Below are positions 54,722-62,009 of a DNA stretch of 64,000 nucleotides, in pieces. The DNA is from Candidatus Gastranaerophilales bacterium. GTDB lineage: Bacteria > Cyanobacteriota > Vampirovibrionia > Gastranaerophilales > Gastranaerophilaceae. Each line of letters opens with the position of its first letter. The stretch's first letter is position 1. A program made the position numbers and the translations under genes. The DNA lies in NCBI GenBank assembly GCA_944323735.1, contig CALUTO010000008.1, positions 1-64,000 on the forward strand. Reading direction: 5' to 3'. The notes under the pieces are model-generated. The model saw only the letters and a list, made by a program, of their open reading frames with translations, was not told the DNA's origin and made no database searches.

Positions 54722-54991
54722 ATGGATAACGATATAGAAATTTATACTTTGTCAACCTGTCCCTTCTGCATAAAGGCAAAGGAATTGTTAAGAGACAATT
54801 ATCTTGACTATACAGAACATGAAATTTCACATGACGAAACAAAAATGCGCAAAAAACTCGGAGAAATGTTTCACCTCTCAGGAAATGTTACAGTCCCCCA
54901 GATTGTAATAAATGAAAAACATATCGGAGGATATTCAGATTTAAAAGAATTAATCAAATCTGGCAAAATCAAAGAATACCTTAACTCCTGA
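54722..54991 (+). CDS. grxC: glutaredoxin
   Basis: An 89-residue thioredoxin-fold protein with the dithiol active site CPFC at about residues 13-16, the cis-proline motif TVPQI at about 59-63, and a GGYSDL segment for glutathione binding. It reduces protein disulphides or glutathione-mixed disulphides. It is full length for the Grx3/GrxC type. GGAG stands before the ATG. The end overlaps the converging PilZ gene by 11 bases. Confidence 0.93.
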   Translation: MDNDIEIYTLSTCPFCIKAKELLRDNYLDYTEHEISHDETKMRKKLGEMFHLSGNVTVPQIVINEKHIGGYSDLKELIKSGKIKEYLNS

Positions 54992-55583
54992 ACTTCATAC
55001 ACTGAAGAGTAATAAAATTCATTTCCTCCTGAGTTATATCTAAAAAAGTAACCGCAGTAAGATATTTAAATGTATTATTTATTCTTACCGGATTGGAATA
55101 GACAACTTCACACTTTGTTGTGATTTGTTTTTCCTGAAGAAATAACGTCAGGTCTATTTCCGTATAAGTTCTTAGCGGTTTGTCGGCAATAAAACACAAA
55201 CCTTTAGCACAAAGATTTTTTGATTTTGTTTCTATTCTTTCAATTTCTTCTCCGTCAAACTTTATAGACAAAATAAAATCTGTTTCAATATTTGCTCTCA
55301 AAAACTCTCTGCGTTGAGAATATTTTATTTCTACCGGAAAAGATAATCTGTAAAACAATTGTCCGTTAAGTTCATTTACCGAAACAATTCTGCTTATTGC
55401 ATTGTATACCCCATCCTCCGCAAATATATTTATGTCTGCATTCTGTTCCGGCAGTGTAATATTTTCATCTGCAATAACCGTCACAATATCATCTTCAACA
55501 TAATATATAGTGCAATAATAACTTTTTTCTCCAATAATTATTTCCAGTTTGTTAGACGGTTTTAAAAAATTATAATTCTGCAA
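54981..55583 (-). CDS. PilZ-domain protein (YcgR-like), 200 aa
   Basis: An N-terminal YcgR-N-like beta domain (about 1-90) is followed by a PilZ domain. The c-di-GMP-binding RxxxR motif is RREFLRAN (about 104-111). The second motif, normally D/N-x-S-x-x-G, reads NLCAKG, with Cys in place of Ser. The protein may bind c-di-GMP and act on motility or surface functions, with the Ser change possibly weakening it. The start is TTG at 55583: AAGGGG precedes it by six bases and a promoter ends just upstream. A longer frame back to 55667 would begin upstream of that promoter. Confidence 0.75.
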   Translation of the reverse strand: MQNYNFLKPSNKLEIIIGEKSYYCTIYYVEDDIVTVIADENITLPEQNADINIFAEDGVYNAISRIVSVNELNGQLFYRLSFPVEIKYSQRREFLRANIETDFILSIKFDGEEIERIETKSKNLCAKGLCFIADKPLRTYTEIDLTLFLQEKQITTKCEVVYSNPVRINNTFKYLTAVTFLDITQEEMNFITLQCMKFRS

Positions 55584-55601
55584 AATTTTCCCCTTTTTAT
55601 A

Positions 55602-55629
55602 ATTATAATGAATTATATCATAGATACAA
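55602..55629 (-). promoter_or_regulatory. promoter for the PilZ gene
   Basis: Minus strand TTGTAT (55629-55624), 16-base spacer, TATAAT (55607-55602): 4/6 and 6/6. The predicted start is near 55595, 12 bases before the TTG start codon. Confidence 0.55.
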
Positions 55630-55705
55630 AGCACTTTAATTTTTTTCAAAAAACAGACTGCCTCCACCCGTAACCGGAGTTATTAAACAAAATAATTTAA
55701 AAACC

Positions 55706-55876
55706 AAAATAAAAACCCCATACAGATACGATTTTGTTACCTGCGCGTCTCGCAGGTGGGTGAGTGCCTTAGCAAATCCGTTTCCTGCTGCTATGGCAGG
55801 TCTACTTCAATGTATCAGAGTCGCCTCTCCCGATATTAATAAATGTAGGAACAAAATTAATACCTGTACAGGGTAA
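55706..55876 (-). ncRNA. structured non-coding RNA, 6S-like outline
   Basis: About 165 bases, transcribed on the minus strand. A ten-pair closing helix joins CCCUGUACAG (55873-55864) to CUGUAUGGGG (55725-55716), with two G-U pairs that would be A-C mismatches on the other strand. A second helix, eight pairs, joins 55857-55850 to 55738-55731 after an internal loop. Inside are three hairpins: AGAG-GCGA-CUCU (GNRA loop, 55828-55817), a five-pair hairpin (55800-55784) and a seven-pair ACCUGCG/CGCAGGU hairpin (55757-55739). The closing helix is followed directly by UUUUUAUUUU, a terminator. Length, long closed stem and lack of coding fit 6S RNA; I could not match it to SRP, tmRNA or RNase P cores. 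Class not proven. Confidence 0.6.
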
Positions 55877-55952
55877 TATTATTCTTACATATATTTTTAG
55901 TTTTTACAATTATTTTTTGGTATAATTTTTACTAAGCAAAGAAAGGAAAGTC

Positions 55953-56144
55953 ATGGATAAAATTACTATCAGATCTGACAGAAACAGCGACTACACGTTT
56001 ATGTACAAAGGTGAAGAAGTCACACTCAAAGCCGGGAGTATTATCAGTATTGCCAACGGACTCAACGACGTTGTGCTTCCTACCTGTGCTATGAAAATTA
56101 TGCAAAATCTTATTGTAATAAAAGATGATGTAAAAAAGCCCTGA
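55953..56144 (+). CDS. small protein, 63 aa
   Basis: A short beta-rich protein of unknown function: about eight alternating hydrophobic strands and no membrane segment. AAAGGA, eight bases before the ATG, and an intrinsic terminator that begins before the stop codon both support it as a real gene. The transcript is about 200 bases. No family recognised. It lies divergent from the structured RNA at 55.7-55.9 kb, and their promoters share the intergenic stretch of about 80 bases. Confidence 0.55.
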   Translation: MDKITIRSDRNSDYTFMYKGEEVTLKAGSIISIANGLNDVVLPTCAMKIMQNLIVIKDDVKKP

Positions 56145-56158
56145 TGACAGGGCTTTTT
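56132..56158. terminator. intrinsic terminator
   Basis: Stem GCCCTG (56138-56143) / CAGGGC (56148-56153), loop ATGA, with a six-A run before and five-T run after. It overlaps the stop of the 63-aa gene and lies just past the end of the converging EF-hand gene, so it serves both. Confidence 0.85.
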
Positions 56159-56160
56159 CT

Positions 56161-56721
56161 TTATGTATTTTTGTCATCTTCATCAGGATATCTGCTGTCC
56201 AGAAGGCTTGTCGCTTCTTCATCACTGTCGCTGCTTCCATAAAATACAGTCATATCACTTGTCCTCGGTGTGCCGTATTCAGTTTTTGCCTTTTCTACCT
56301 CTGATTCTATACCGAATGCCTGTATCTCAGAACTTGTGATTCTGCCGTCATTGTTTTTGTCTATCTGATCAAAATAGTTTAAAACAGTGTTTGTTAAACT
56401 GCTGCTGCCAAGTGCGCCTGACGAACATAACTGAACTATTTCATTGTAAGAAAGTCCCTGAGATGAAAGTTTGGATGTAAGATTGCTCACATCAGATGCA
56501 TTTATCTTTCCGTCACCGTCTTCATCAAGAGCAGAAAAATTTTGTGCAAGATATGAAGAAAAAGTTGTATTATATCCGAGCTGCTGGAGCTTTTCAGCAG
56601 ATGGATTTGTTAAATCTTCATAAGTCAGCCCGTTTTTAGAATTCTGTGCAAGAATAGAGTATGTATTTGTCAATCCGTAAAGAGCGGTTGAAAACAGTCC
56701 GTTACCATTAAGTCTGCTCAT
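56161..56721 (-). CDS. EF-hand calcium-binding protein, 186 aa
   Basis: Two canonical EF-hand loops: DEDGDGKINASD (about 66-77) and DKNNDGRITSSE (about 116-127), each with acidic residues in positions 1, 3, 5 and 12 (Asp/Glu at the end). The N-terminus begins SRLNGNGLFSTALYGL and lacks a cleavable signal. A Ser/Asp-rich acidic tail ends the protein. ATG at 56721 is chosen because GAGGA stands seven bases upstream; the open frame continues further back without a site. EF-hands are rare in bacteria and usually bind calcium for folding or signalling. It is next to a cysteine-rich secreted protein gene on the same strand. Confidence 0.8.
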   Translation of the reverse strand: MSRLNGNGLFSTALYGLTNTYSILAQNSKNGLTYEDLTNPSAEKLQQLGYNTTFSSYLAQNFSALDEDGDGKINASDVSNLTSKLSSQGLSYNEIVQLCSSGALGSSSLTNTVLNYFDQIDKNNDGRITSSEIQAFGIESEVEKAKTEYGTPRTSDMTVFYGSSDSDEEATSLLDSRYPDEDDKNT

Positions 56722-56797
56722 ATAAATGTCCTCATTAATTTTATCCATGATTAGTTTAATGGTGATTTCAAAAAAGTAAACCCTATACTTATATGAA

Positions 56798-56826
56798 AAA
56801 TCCGGACAAAATCGCTGTCCGGATTT
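56798..56826. terminator. intrinsic terminator for the Cys-rich gene
   Basis: Eleven-base perfect stem AAATCCGGACA (56798-56808) / TGTCCGGATTT (56816-56826), seven-base loop, with a T-rich run on the minus strand. It lies just after the gene ending at 56847 and before the EF-hand gene start. Confidence 0.8.
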
Positions 56827-56846
56827 ATTATACTTAATAGAAAAAT

Positions 56847-57449
56847 TTATCTGCATCCGCACTCATCTTTGCACCTGTCCTCGCATTCGCACCGGTACTG
56901 AACATCAGGGACTTTCTTTTTGCATGTACAGTCATAATCTTTGTGCATCTTTTTAAAATCCTTAAGCTGACAATCTGTCAATATTGATTTAAAACAATCG
57001 CAATATTCTTTCTGTTTCTTTTTCAGCCTGTCTTTTGCGTCCTTCATCCTGTCTTTCTGACATCTGATTTCATCACGGCAGGCTTTTGCACATTTCAGTT
57101 TCTCATATTTGCATTTTTCCTGTACATAACACTCTTTCAGCCTTTCAATTTCATCAAAATATTTGTTGTCCACGGCCTGAGCTTTTAATGTCTGGTTTTG
57201 ATTCAGACACAACTTTTTGTATAACTCACAGCGCATAGCCAGATAATCACTCTTCGTCATACACGGAGTCGTGACCTGACACGGACAATCATTCTGCGAC
57301 TGAAATGCATCCGGACAGTCAGATTTTACTATTGGCGCAGCCGGACACGGTGTCGTACGCAAAACAGGACAGCTTATCGGAATTTCTACCGAATACACCG
57401 GCATTGAACAAAAGATAACAGCAGTTAATGTGATTGCAAATTTTTTCAT
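56847..57449 (-). CDS. secreted cysteine-rich protein, 200 aa
   Basis: A signal peptide (about 1-20, KFAITLTAVIFCSMPVYS) is followed by a mature part with 23 cysteines in about 180 residues. The N-terminal third has paired C-P-x and CPC elements; a helical Lys/Glu/Arg middle keeps cysteines at about seven-residue spacing, and the tail is dense (CECEDRC, CGCR). The pattern suggests disulphide-knotted or metal-binding surface protein, not a known family. The start ATG at 57449 has GAGGAG close by on the minus strand. A strong terminator follows. It has no Asp/Asn calcium sites like its neighbour. Confidence 0.75.
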   Translation of the reverse strand: MKKFAITLTAVIFCSMPVYSVEIPISCPVLRTTPCPAAPIVKSDCPDAFQSQNDCPCQVTTPCMTKSDYLAMRCELYKKLCLNQNQTLKAQAVDNKYFDEIERLKECYVQEKCKYEKLKCAKACRDEIRCQKDRMKDAKDRLKKKQKEYCDCFKSILTDCQLKDFKKMHKDYDCTCKKKVPDVQYRCECEDRCKDECGCR

Positions 57450-57576
57450 TTTTTCTCCTCGGGTCTGATGACTTATCTCTTACTGAAACAATTATAAAAC
57501 CAGGTTATTATGAATAAACTACACAATAAGACAGACAGTTGGAGAATATTTTTAAAACAAAGAAATACTTTTAAAC

Positions 57577-57608
57577 AAAAAGCCACCCCGTATCCGGAAT
57601 GGCTTTTT
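57577..57608. terminator. terminator downstream of rplL
   Basis: Nine-base stem AAAAAGCCA (57577-57585) / TGGCTTTTT (57600-57608) around a partly pairing CCCGTATCCGG core. T-run on the minus strand; ends the rplJL transcript. Confidence 0.8.
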
Positions 57609-57649
57609 GGATTTATTTATTTTTAATTACAGCAATTAAAAGAGCGAAA

Positions 57650-58030
57650 CTACTTGATTTCTATAGTAGCACCAGCTTCTTCAAGCTGTTTTTTGATAGC
57701 TTCTGCATCTTCTTTTTTGATGTTTTCTTTAATCGGCTTCGGAGCTGCATCAACTAAATCTTTAGCTTCTTTCAAGCCGAGACCTGTGATAGCTCTAACT
57801 TCTTTAAGAACAGCAATTTTGTTAGCACCAGCAGAAGCAAGGATTACGCTAACTTCAGAAGCTTCTTCTGCACCGCCTTCAGCTGCTGCACCTGCAACAG
57901 GAGCTGCTGCTACAGCTACAGGAGCTGCTGCTGATACGCCGAATTTTTCTTCCATTGCTTTTACCAGTTCAGCTGCTTCTAACAAAGTCAATTTTTCAAT
58001 TGATTCTAAGATTGATTCTACGTTACTCAT
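57650..58030 (-). CDS. rplL: 50S ribosomal protein L7/L12
   Basis: The stalk protein that recruits GTPase factors. The 126-residue protein has the N-terminal dimerisation part ([16 protein letters not shown]), the flexible Ala/Glu/Gly hinge ([16 protein letters not shown] and on) and the conserved C-terminal domain ([24 protein letters not shown]). Normal length. It follows rplJ by 63 bases. The usual downstream rpoBC genes are absent: the next gene is unrelated and a terminator intervenes. High A-rich spacing sequences lie upstream as a ribosome site. Confidence 0.97.
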   Translation of the reverse strand: MSNVESILESIEKLTLLEAAELVKAMEEKFGVSAAAPVAVAAAPVAGAAAEGGAEEASEVSVILASAGANKIAVLKEVRAITGLGLKEAKDLVDAAPKPIKENIKKEDAEAIKKQLEEAGATIEIK

Positions 58031-58093
58031 TGATTTTTCTCCTTTTTATTTTAAATATACCTTTTTGTTGTTTTAACGGCTATGCCGCAAGAC

Positions 58094-58612
58094 TTAAGCT
58101 TTTTGTTTTGCAACAGCATCGAGTGCTCTGACAAGACTGCTCATTACGGCATTTACAGCACCTGCGATGCCTGTAGCCGGTGAATTTATGCAGCCAAGCA
58201 TTTTTGCATAAAGTTCTTCTTTCGAAGGTGTTTTAGCAAGCTCTTTAACCTGATCGGCATTTAACAATTGTCCGTCAAGAGCAGCTGCTATAACTTCACA
58301 TTTTTTTGTATCCTTAATGAATTTGTCCAGAACTTTTGCAGCTGATACTTCGTCATCAAAACCGAAGGCAATAGCTGTAGATTCTTTCATTACGTCAGAA
58401 AGAACTTCAAATTCTGTACCCTTCATTGCGAGTTTTGCTAATGTATTTTTTGTAACAGTATAGTCTGCGCCTTCTTTTTGAAGAAGTCTTCTGAGTTTTG
58501 TAATTTCCTCAACACTCAGACCTTTATAGTTTGTTACAATTGCTACTTTAGCCTTTTCAAGATTTTCTTTTATGTGGTTTATTTTTTCCTGTTTAAAGGC
58601 TTTTGTTGCCAT
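58094..58612 (-). CDS. rplJ: 50S ribosomal protein L10
   Basis: Binds 23S rRNA and the L12 stalk dimers. The 172-residue protein has IVTNYKGLSVEEITKLRRLL (about 26-45), VTKNTLAKLA and a helical C-terminus for L12 binding. It is preceded by a long leader with a terminator hairpin (attenuator) on the same strand. Unlike the common rplKAJL-rpoBC order, neither rplKA nor rpoBC is adjacent. AGGAG stands just before the ATG (AAAGGAGCACATC). Confidence 0.97.
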   Translation of the reverse strand: MATKAFKQEKINHIKENLEKAKVAIVTNYKGLSVEEITKLRRLLQKEGADYTVTKNTLAKLAMKGTEFEVLSDVMKESTAIAFGFDDEVSAAKVLDKFIKDTKKCEVIAAALDGQLLNADQVKELAKTPSKEELYAKMLGCINSPATGIAGAVNAVMSSLVRALDAVAKQKA

Positions 58613-58699
58613 GATGTGCTCCTTTATTTTATTTTGTATCGACCTTTATTTAAGCTTGTACCGATAATGTGTCTTTCATAATGTTTTCAACATTTCCGG

Positions 58700-58960
58700 T
58701 TTTTTACACAAAAAAATTTTGCGTCACCGCAAAATCATCAGTTACATTATCTATTAATGTAATACGCTGCAATCTGTACAGCTGCTGTTGATCCTCGACA
58801 GGCTTTTATTTTTAAGGGGAAACTGTTTTTTGCTTTTCCGGGCTGTGAACTTGCTAAACATAATGTTTAACGTATTCAATTTGTCGACCGGTATACTTGT
58901 CAAACAATCTTGACTTATTTGACCTTTGTCAGTCCCCCGCCTGTTGTCTGCGGTTCATGT
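58700..58960 (-). promoter_or_regulatory. L10 (rplJ) leader with attenuator, structured 5' region
   Basis: About 370 bases upstream of rplJ are non-coding. Near 58950-58930 the minus strand reads CCGCAGACAACAGGCGG, resembling the kink-turn that L10 leaders use to bind L10 or L12-L10. A TAAACAT-A-ATGTTTA palindrome lies at 58855-58869. An eight-base hairpin ATTTTGCG-GTGA-CGCAAAAT (58735-58716) is followed by seven U on this strand: a terminator about 97 bases before the start codon. Known L10 leaders bind L10-L12 and repress their own operon. The exact structure is inferred. Confidence 0.6.
58709..58735 (-). terminator. attenuator hairpin in the rplJ leader
   Basis: Perfect eight-base stem ATTTTGCG/CGCAAAAT with tetraloop GTGA, then a seven-U run on the minus strand. 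It lies between the L10-binding-like region and the rplJ gene. Confidence 0.75.
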
Positions 58961-59041
58961 AATAATTTATATGAAACAAGCCTAAAAATCAACCATGAAT
59001 GTAATATTTTTTAATATTTTTGTAGTTTTTAAACCTGCATA

Positions 59042-61093
59042 TTAATGCGTGTGCTGTGCTGTGGATTTCATGTTTGAAATTTTTTGTTTCAGTTTATTTA
59101 ATACCTCTTTCATTTTGATAGCTTTTAAACTGGACTTATTTGCATCATATACATTCTTTCCAACGACACCAAACATTGCCCCCACACCGGTAAAAAAGAG
59201 CATTATAAAAGGAGGAACTTTGATACCTTTGTCAGAATCAGACTCATCAGCACCATTTTCTTTTCCTTCTGCCAGTTCACGTATTTTTTCCTGATGGATT
59301 TCATCTATAGTTTTCTGGTTCTGTTCTTTGTCGATACCTTCACTGCCGGTTTTAGACCTGTCTTTTTTTACAAAGACATCAGAAGCATCTTTTTCTTCAC
59401 TAATATCTTCTGTATCTTCTTCCAAATCTGAAGGAAACTCTTCATTGTCAAGAATTTCGGCAAGATCTCCGTTCATAGCATAATAGTCACCGATTTCTTT
59501 AGCTGTTTCATAAATATCTTTTCTGTTTCTATCCCTTTCAACTCTTTCTTCTTTATTATTATAATAATAAAGTTCTTGTTCTGAAGTGCCTTCTATCTGA
59601 GCAATTGCTTCCTCATACTCTTCTTCAATCAGTTTTGCAAAATCCGGCAAAGTTTCATCATCAGATAAAACCACATCAAACAGAGACAATACTCTGCCGG
59701 GCTGCAGCACGGAGCTGTATACAGTCTGCCCATCCTGCGGTTGAAGCAATAAATATGAAAAGACTCCGGATTTGTCTGTTTTTGCAAGTACATTCATCCA
59801 GGGAGAATCCTCGTCTTTTGATTTATACACACCGGCAATATAAGCATTATGACGGTCATATGCATCCATATTCAAAAATGCCTTATATTTGTCTGTCTCA
59901 GCAGTAAGCATCATATGGTTAATAGATTGATTAATAATATTTACCTCTTCCGGTTTTACCATACCAAACATTAATTTTTGAAGATTATTGTAATTTTCCA
60001 TCATATAAGCTGCAGACATTTCATTGAGCTCGGTATCTACAGAATTAGGAAGGTAGTTATTCACATTAAATGTTTGGTCTTGCTCAGTCTGAGAGTTTTT
60101 GATACTTGAAGACTGTATATCCGAACTGCCGGAAGTCGCAGCGGGGTTTATTTCTGTTTCAGTATCCGGCTCAAGCAGCACAGCAAAAGGATCTCCTGCC
60201 TCCTCCAGCTCTTTCTTTTTTTGAGCATAATATTCTTCAATAGCAGGGTATTTTACAGTAACATCTTCTGTTAGAGATTTATATTTTAAATTGTTATTGC
60301 CCGAATAATCATCTTCGTCAATCTCAACCTTAAGAGCAGCCTCTTTTTCTTTTAAAATATTAAGTCTTGCATCAACAAGATAAGGCATATAATAATAGGC
60401 TACATCGATTGCATCCGTAAAATAATATCCGACAGGGGGAATAGCCGAATATGTCGGTTTATAATAGTGCGCTCTGAGTTTCGGACGTTTTGCAAGAGCT
60501 TCCGGAGAGTAAGGATCAGGTTTACCGTCTCTTAATGCGTCCCGTGACTCATACTGTCTGAGCACATACAGCTTTTCAAAGTACGCAACCGCACGTTGTA
60601 TCATACTCATCTGGGTCATATCAAGATTGTTATCACGTCTGAACTTTTCCCAGTTAACTCTTTTGTCCATATATCTGTCAAAAAGGCTGTTTATATCAAT
60701 GAGTTTCGGAGTTCTTTCATATCCATACACATAAAAATACAGTTCATTTAAATTCAACTGCAAATATTTAGACAGACCGTCATACTGCGGGTCATATCTT
60801 CTGTCGCTTTTAGGCAAAATTGGTACCTGCGGATCCGGAGAAGCCATATTCATCGTCAGTTCGGTTGCAGCAGGAGAAGACGCTGACGCAGAATGCAAAG
60901 AGGCAGAAGCAGCAGCAGGCTGCATTCCGGCTAATGCCATCATAACAGGCAGCATTTTTGCTACCGAAACTTTTTTTGAATAAGAACCGGTATTCTCTTG
61001 CTTTTCTTCATTGTTATCTTTTTTTATTTCATTATTTATACCGTGACTACTATGGCTGGTTGTTTTATATCCTTTTATTTCAGCTATTTTCAT
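59042..61093 (-). CDS. large protein with two hydrophobic segments, 683 aa
   Basis: Not recognised. A polar N-terminus (MKIAEIKGYKTTSHSSHG) leads to a hydrophobic, Ala/Met-rich segment (about 45-66; VAKMLPVMMALAGM), which could be a signal or membrane anchor. A large soluble part with many Tyr, Asp and Glu residues (DYSGNNNLKY, DEDSPWMNVL) follows; then an acidic Ser/Thr/Glu region and a second hydrophobic segment near residue 628-648 (FIMLFFTGVGAMFGVVGKNVYD), and a basic tail. That suggests an outer-facing protein anchored at its C-terminus. ATG at 61093 has AAAGGA close upstream. No domain or repeat is evident. Confidence 0.7.
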   Translation of the reverse strand: MKIAEIKGYKTTSHSSHGINNEIKKDNNEEKQENTGSYSKKVSVAKMLPVMMALAGMQPAAASASLHSASASSPAATELTMNMASPDPQVPILPKSDRRYDPQYDGLSKYLQLNLNELYFYVYGYERTPKLIDINSLFDRYMDKRVNWEKFRRDNNLDMTQMSMIQRAVAYFEKLYVLRQYESRDALRDGKPDPYSPEALAKRPKLRAHYYKPTYSAIPPVGYYFTDAIDVAYYYMPYLVDARLNILKEKEAALKVEIDEDDYSGNNNLKYKSLTEDVTVKYPAIEEYYAQKKKELEEAGDPFAVLLEPDTETEINPAATSGSSDIQSSSIKNSQTEQDQTFNVNNYLPNSVDTELNEMSAAYMMENYNNLQKLMFGMVKPEEVNIINQSINHMMLTAETDKYKAFLNMDAYDRHNAYIAGVYKSKDEDSPWMNVLAKTDKSGVFSYLLLQPQDGQTVYSSVLQPGRVLSLFDVVLSDDETLPDFAKLIEEEYEEAIAQIEGTSEQELYYYNNKEERVERDRNRKDIYETAKEIGDYYAMNGDLAEILDNEEFPSDLEEDTEDISEEKDASDVFVKKDRSKTGSEGIDKEQNQKTIDEIHQEKIRELAEGKENGADESDSDKGIKVPPFIMLFFTGVGAMFGVVGKNVYDANKSSLKAIKMKEVLNKLKQKISNMKSTAQHTH

Positions 61094-61386
61094 ATTAATC
61101 CTTTCACACATCCACATTTACACATTATTTTTACAAAAAATCCCCTGCTTCTTATTTGCAGAGTTAATATTCATACTCAAACTTTTATGGGGACAAAATA
61201 TAAGAAGAAAGCCCTTGTGACATTCTTCAATTGTAACTGCACTGAGACAGGCTTATTTAATAGTGAGAATTCGGTCGAAATTGACATATTCTTTCCTGTT
61301 AAACATGTCTATTATAAAACCACAAAGGGATTTATTTGCTACAATCATAAAATTTTTTACATTTCTTAACAGTGCAAACTGGCACA
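61094..61386. other. intergenic region, 293 bases
   Basis: Lies between the starts and ends of two minus-strand genes. It must hold the promoter for the 59042-61093 gene. A CTGC/GCAG short repeat lies at about 61146-61162. A 12-codon minus-strand frame (start 61296) has AGGAAAG upstream; its role, if any, is unknown. I see no larger gene. Confidence 0.35.
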
Positions 61387-61887
61387 CTATTTTAAAATAT
61401 AGCCCGTTGACTGAATTCTGCCGTTTTTGTATTTTAAAATATAATAATTTTCTTTTGTGTCAACGATTGACGCTTCCATATCAGCCTGCTCCTCAAGATA
61501 AGATGTATCGAGCGGTTTTTTTCTTGGTCTTTTTTTGTATTTTTTTTCTAATTTTTCTTTTTTCTTAAGTTTTTCTCTTTCTTCTTCCTCGTTCACGGCT
61601 TCTTCTACCAGATGAGCAACCGGAACAGAAGCTTTTATTTTGTTAGATTGAACAAGATGCATCATCTTTCTGTCAGGTGCAAGAACAACCAGATAAAATC
61701 CCGGAGGCAGCGAATTGTGCTCAAAATCATAGAGCTGATAGGGAATATTTATCAGAGGAAATTTCGATGACGGGTAGCCGTAATAGACCTCTGGATTTTC
61801 AAATTCAAGAAGTCCCGATTTTTCCGTACGGTATGGCAAAATATCATCAGGATTGTTCAATGCAAGATAACAGCAGTCAAAAAACAT
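61387..61887 (-). CDS. hypothetical protein, 166 aa
   Basis: Not recognised. A soluble alpha/beta N-terminal part (about 1-95) contains FENPEVYYGYPS and PGFYLVVLAPDRKMMH, then a strongly charged Glu/Lys helical stretch (about 100-130; EEEEREKLKKKEKLEKKYKK) and a short beta-rich end. There is no signal peptide. The ATG at 61887 has GGGGG about five bases upstream on the minus strand. It lies between secY's terminator and a 290-base gap. The charged helix may mediate nucleic acid or protein contact, which is not testable from sequence. Confidence 0.6.
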   Translation of the reverse strand: MFFDCCYLALNNPDDILPYRTEKSGLLEFENPEVYYGYPSSKFPLINIPYQLYDFEHNSLPPGFYLVVLAPDRKMMHLVQSNKIKASVPVAHLVEEAVNEEEEREKLKKKEKLEKKYKKRPRKKPLDTSYLEEQADMEASIVDTKENYYILKYKNGRIQSTGYILK

Positions 61888-61962
61888 TTTTACCCCCGTG
61901 TTTTGTACTAACTCTCTTTTTTGATTTTATAACATATTTTTTGAGCAATGCAAAGACAAAAC

Positions 61963-61993
61963 AAAAGAGCTCTGTACAATACAGAGCTCTTTT
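61963..61993. terminator. strong terminator after secY
   Basis: Fourteen-base perfect stem AAAAGAGCTCTGTA (61963-61976) / TACAGAGCTCTTTT (61980-61993), three-base loop, with a T-run on each strand. It ends the ribosomal/secY operon. Confidence 0.9.
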
Positions 61994-62009
61994 ATTATTT
62001 TTTCCGGCA

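Larger units (their letters stand above)
58613..59041. other. non-coding stretch between rplJ and the 59042 gene
   Basis: It contains the rplJ leader and attenuator described separately, plus about 80 bases on the right (58961-59041) that lie just after the stop of the 59042-61093 gene. I see no terminator for that gene here; transcription could continue into the rplJ leader and be stopped by its attenuator. Confidence 0.45.

Noticed and set aside
55584-55667. N-terminal extension of the PilZ gene to an upstream start
   Set aside because: The extension lies upstream of a clear promoter and of the AAGGGG-TTG start; the extra residues match nothing in PilZ proteins.
60998-61369. 123-codon plus-strand frame across the start of the 59042-61093 gene
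   Set aside because: It overlaps the well-supported N-terminus and ribosome site of the minus-strand gene, has no ribosome site and no recognisable protein.
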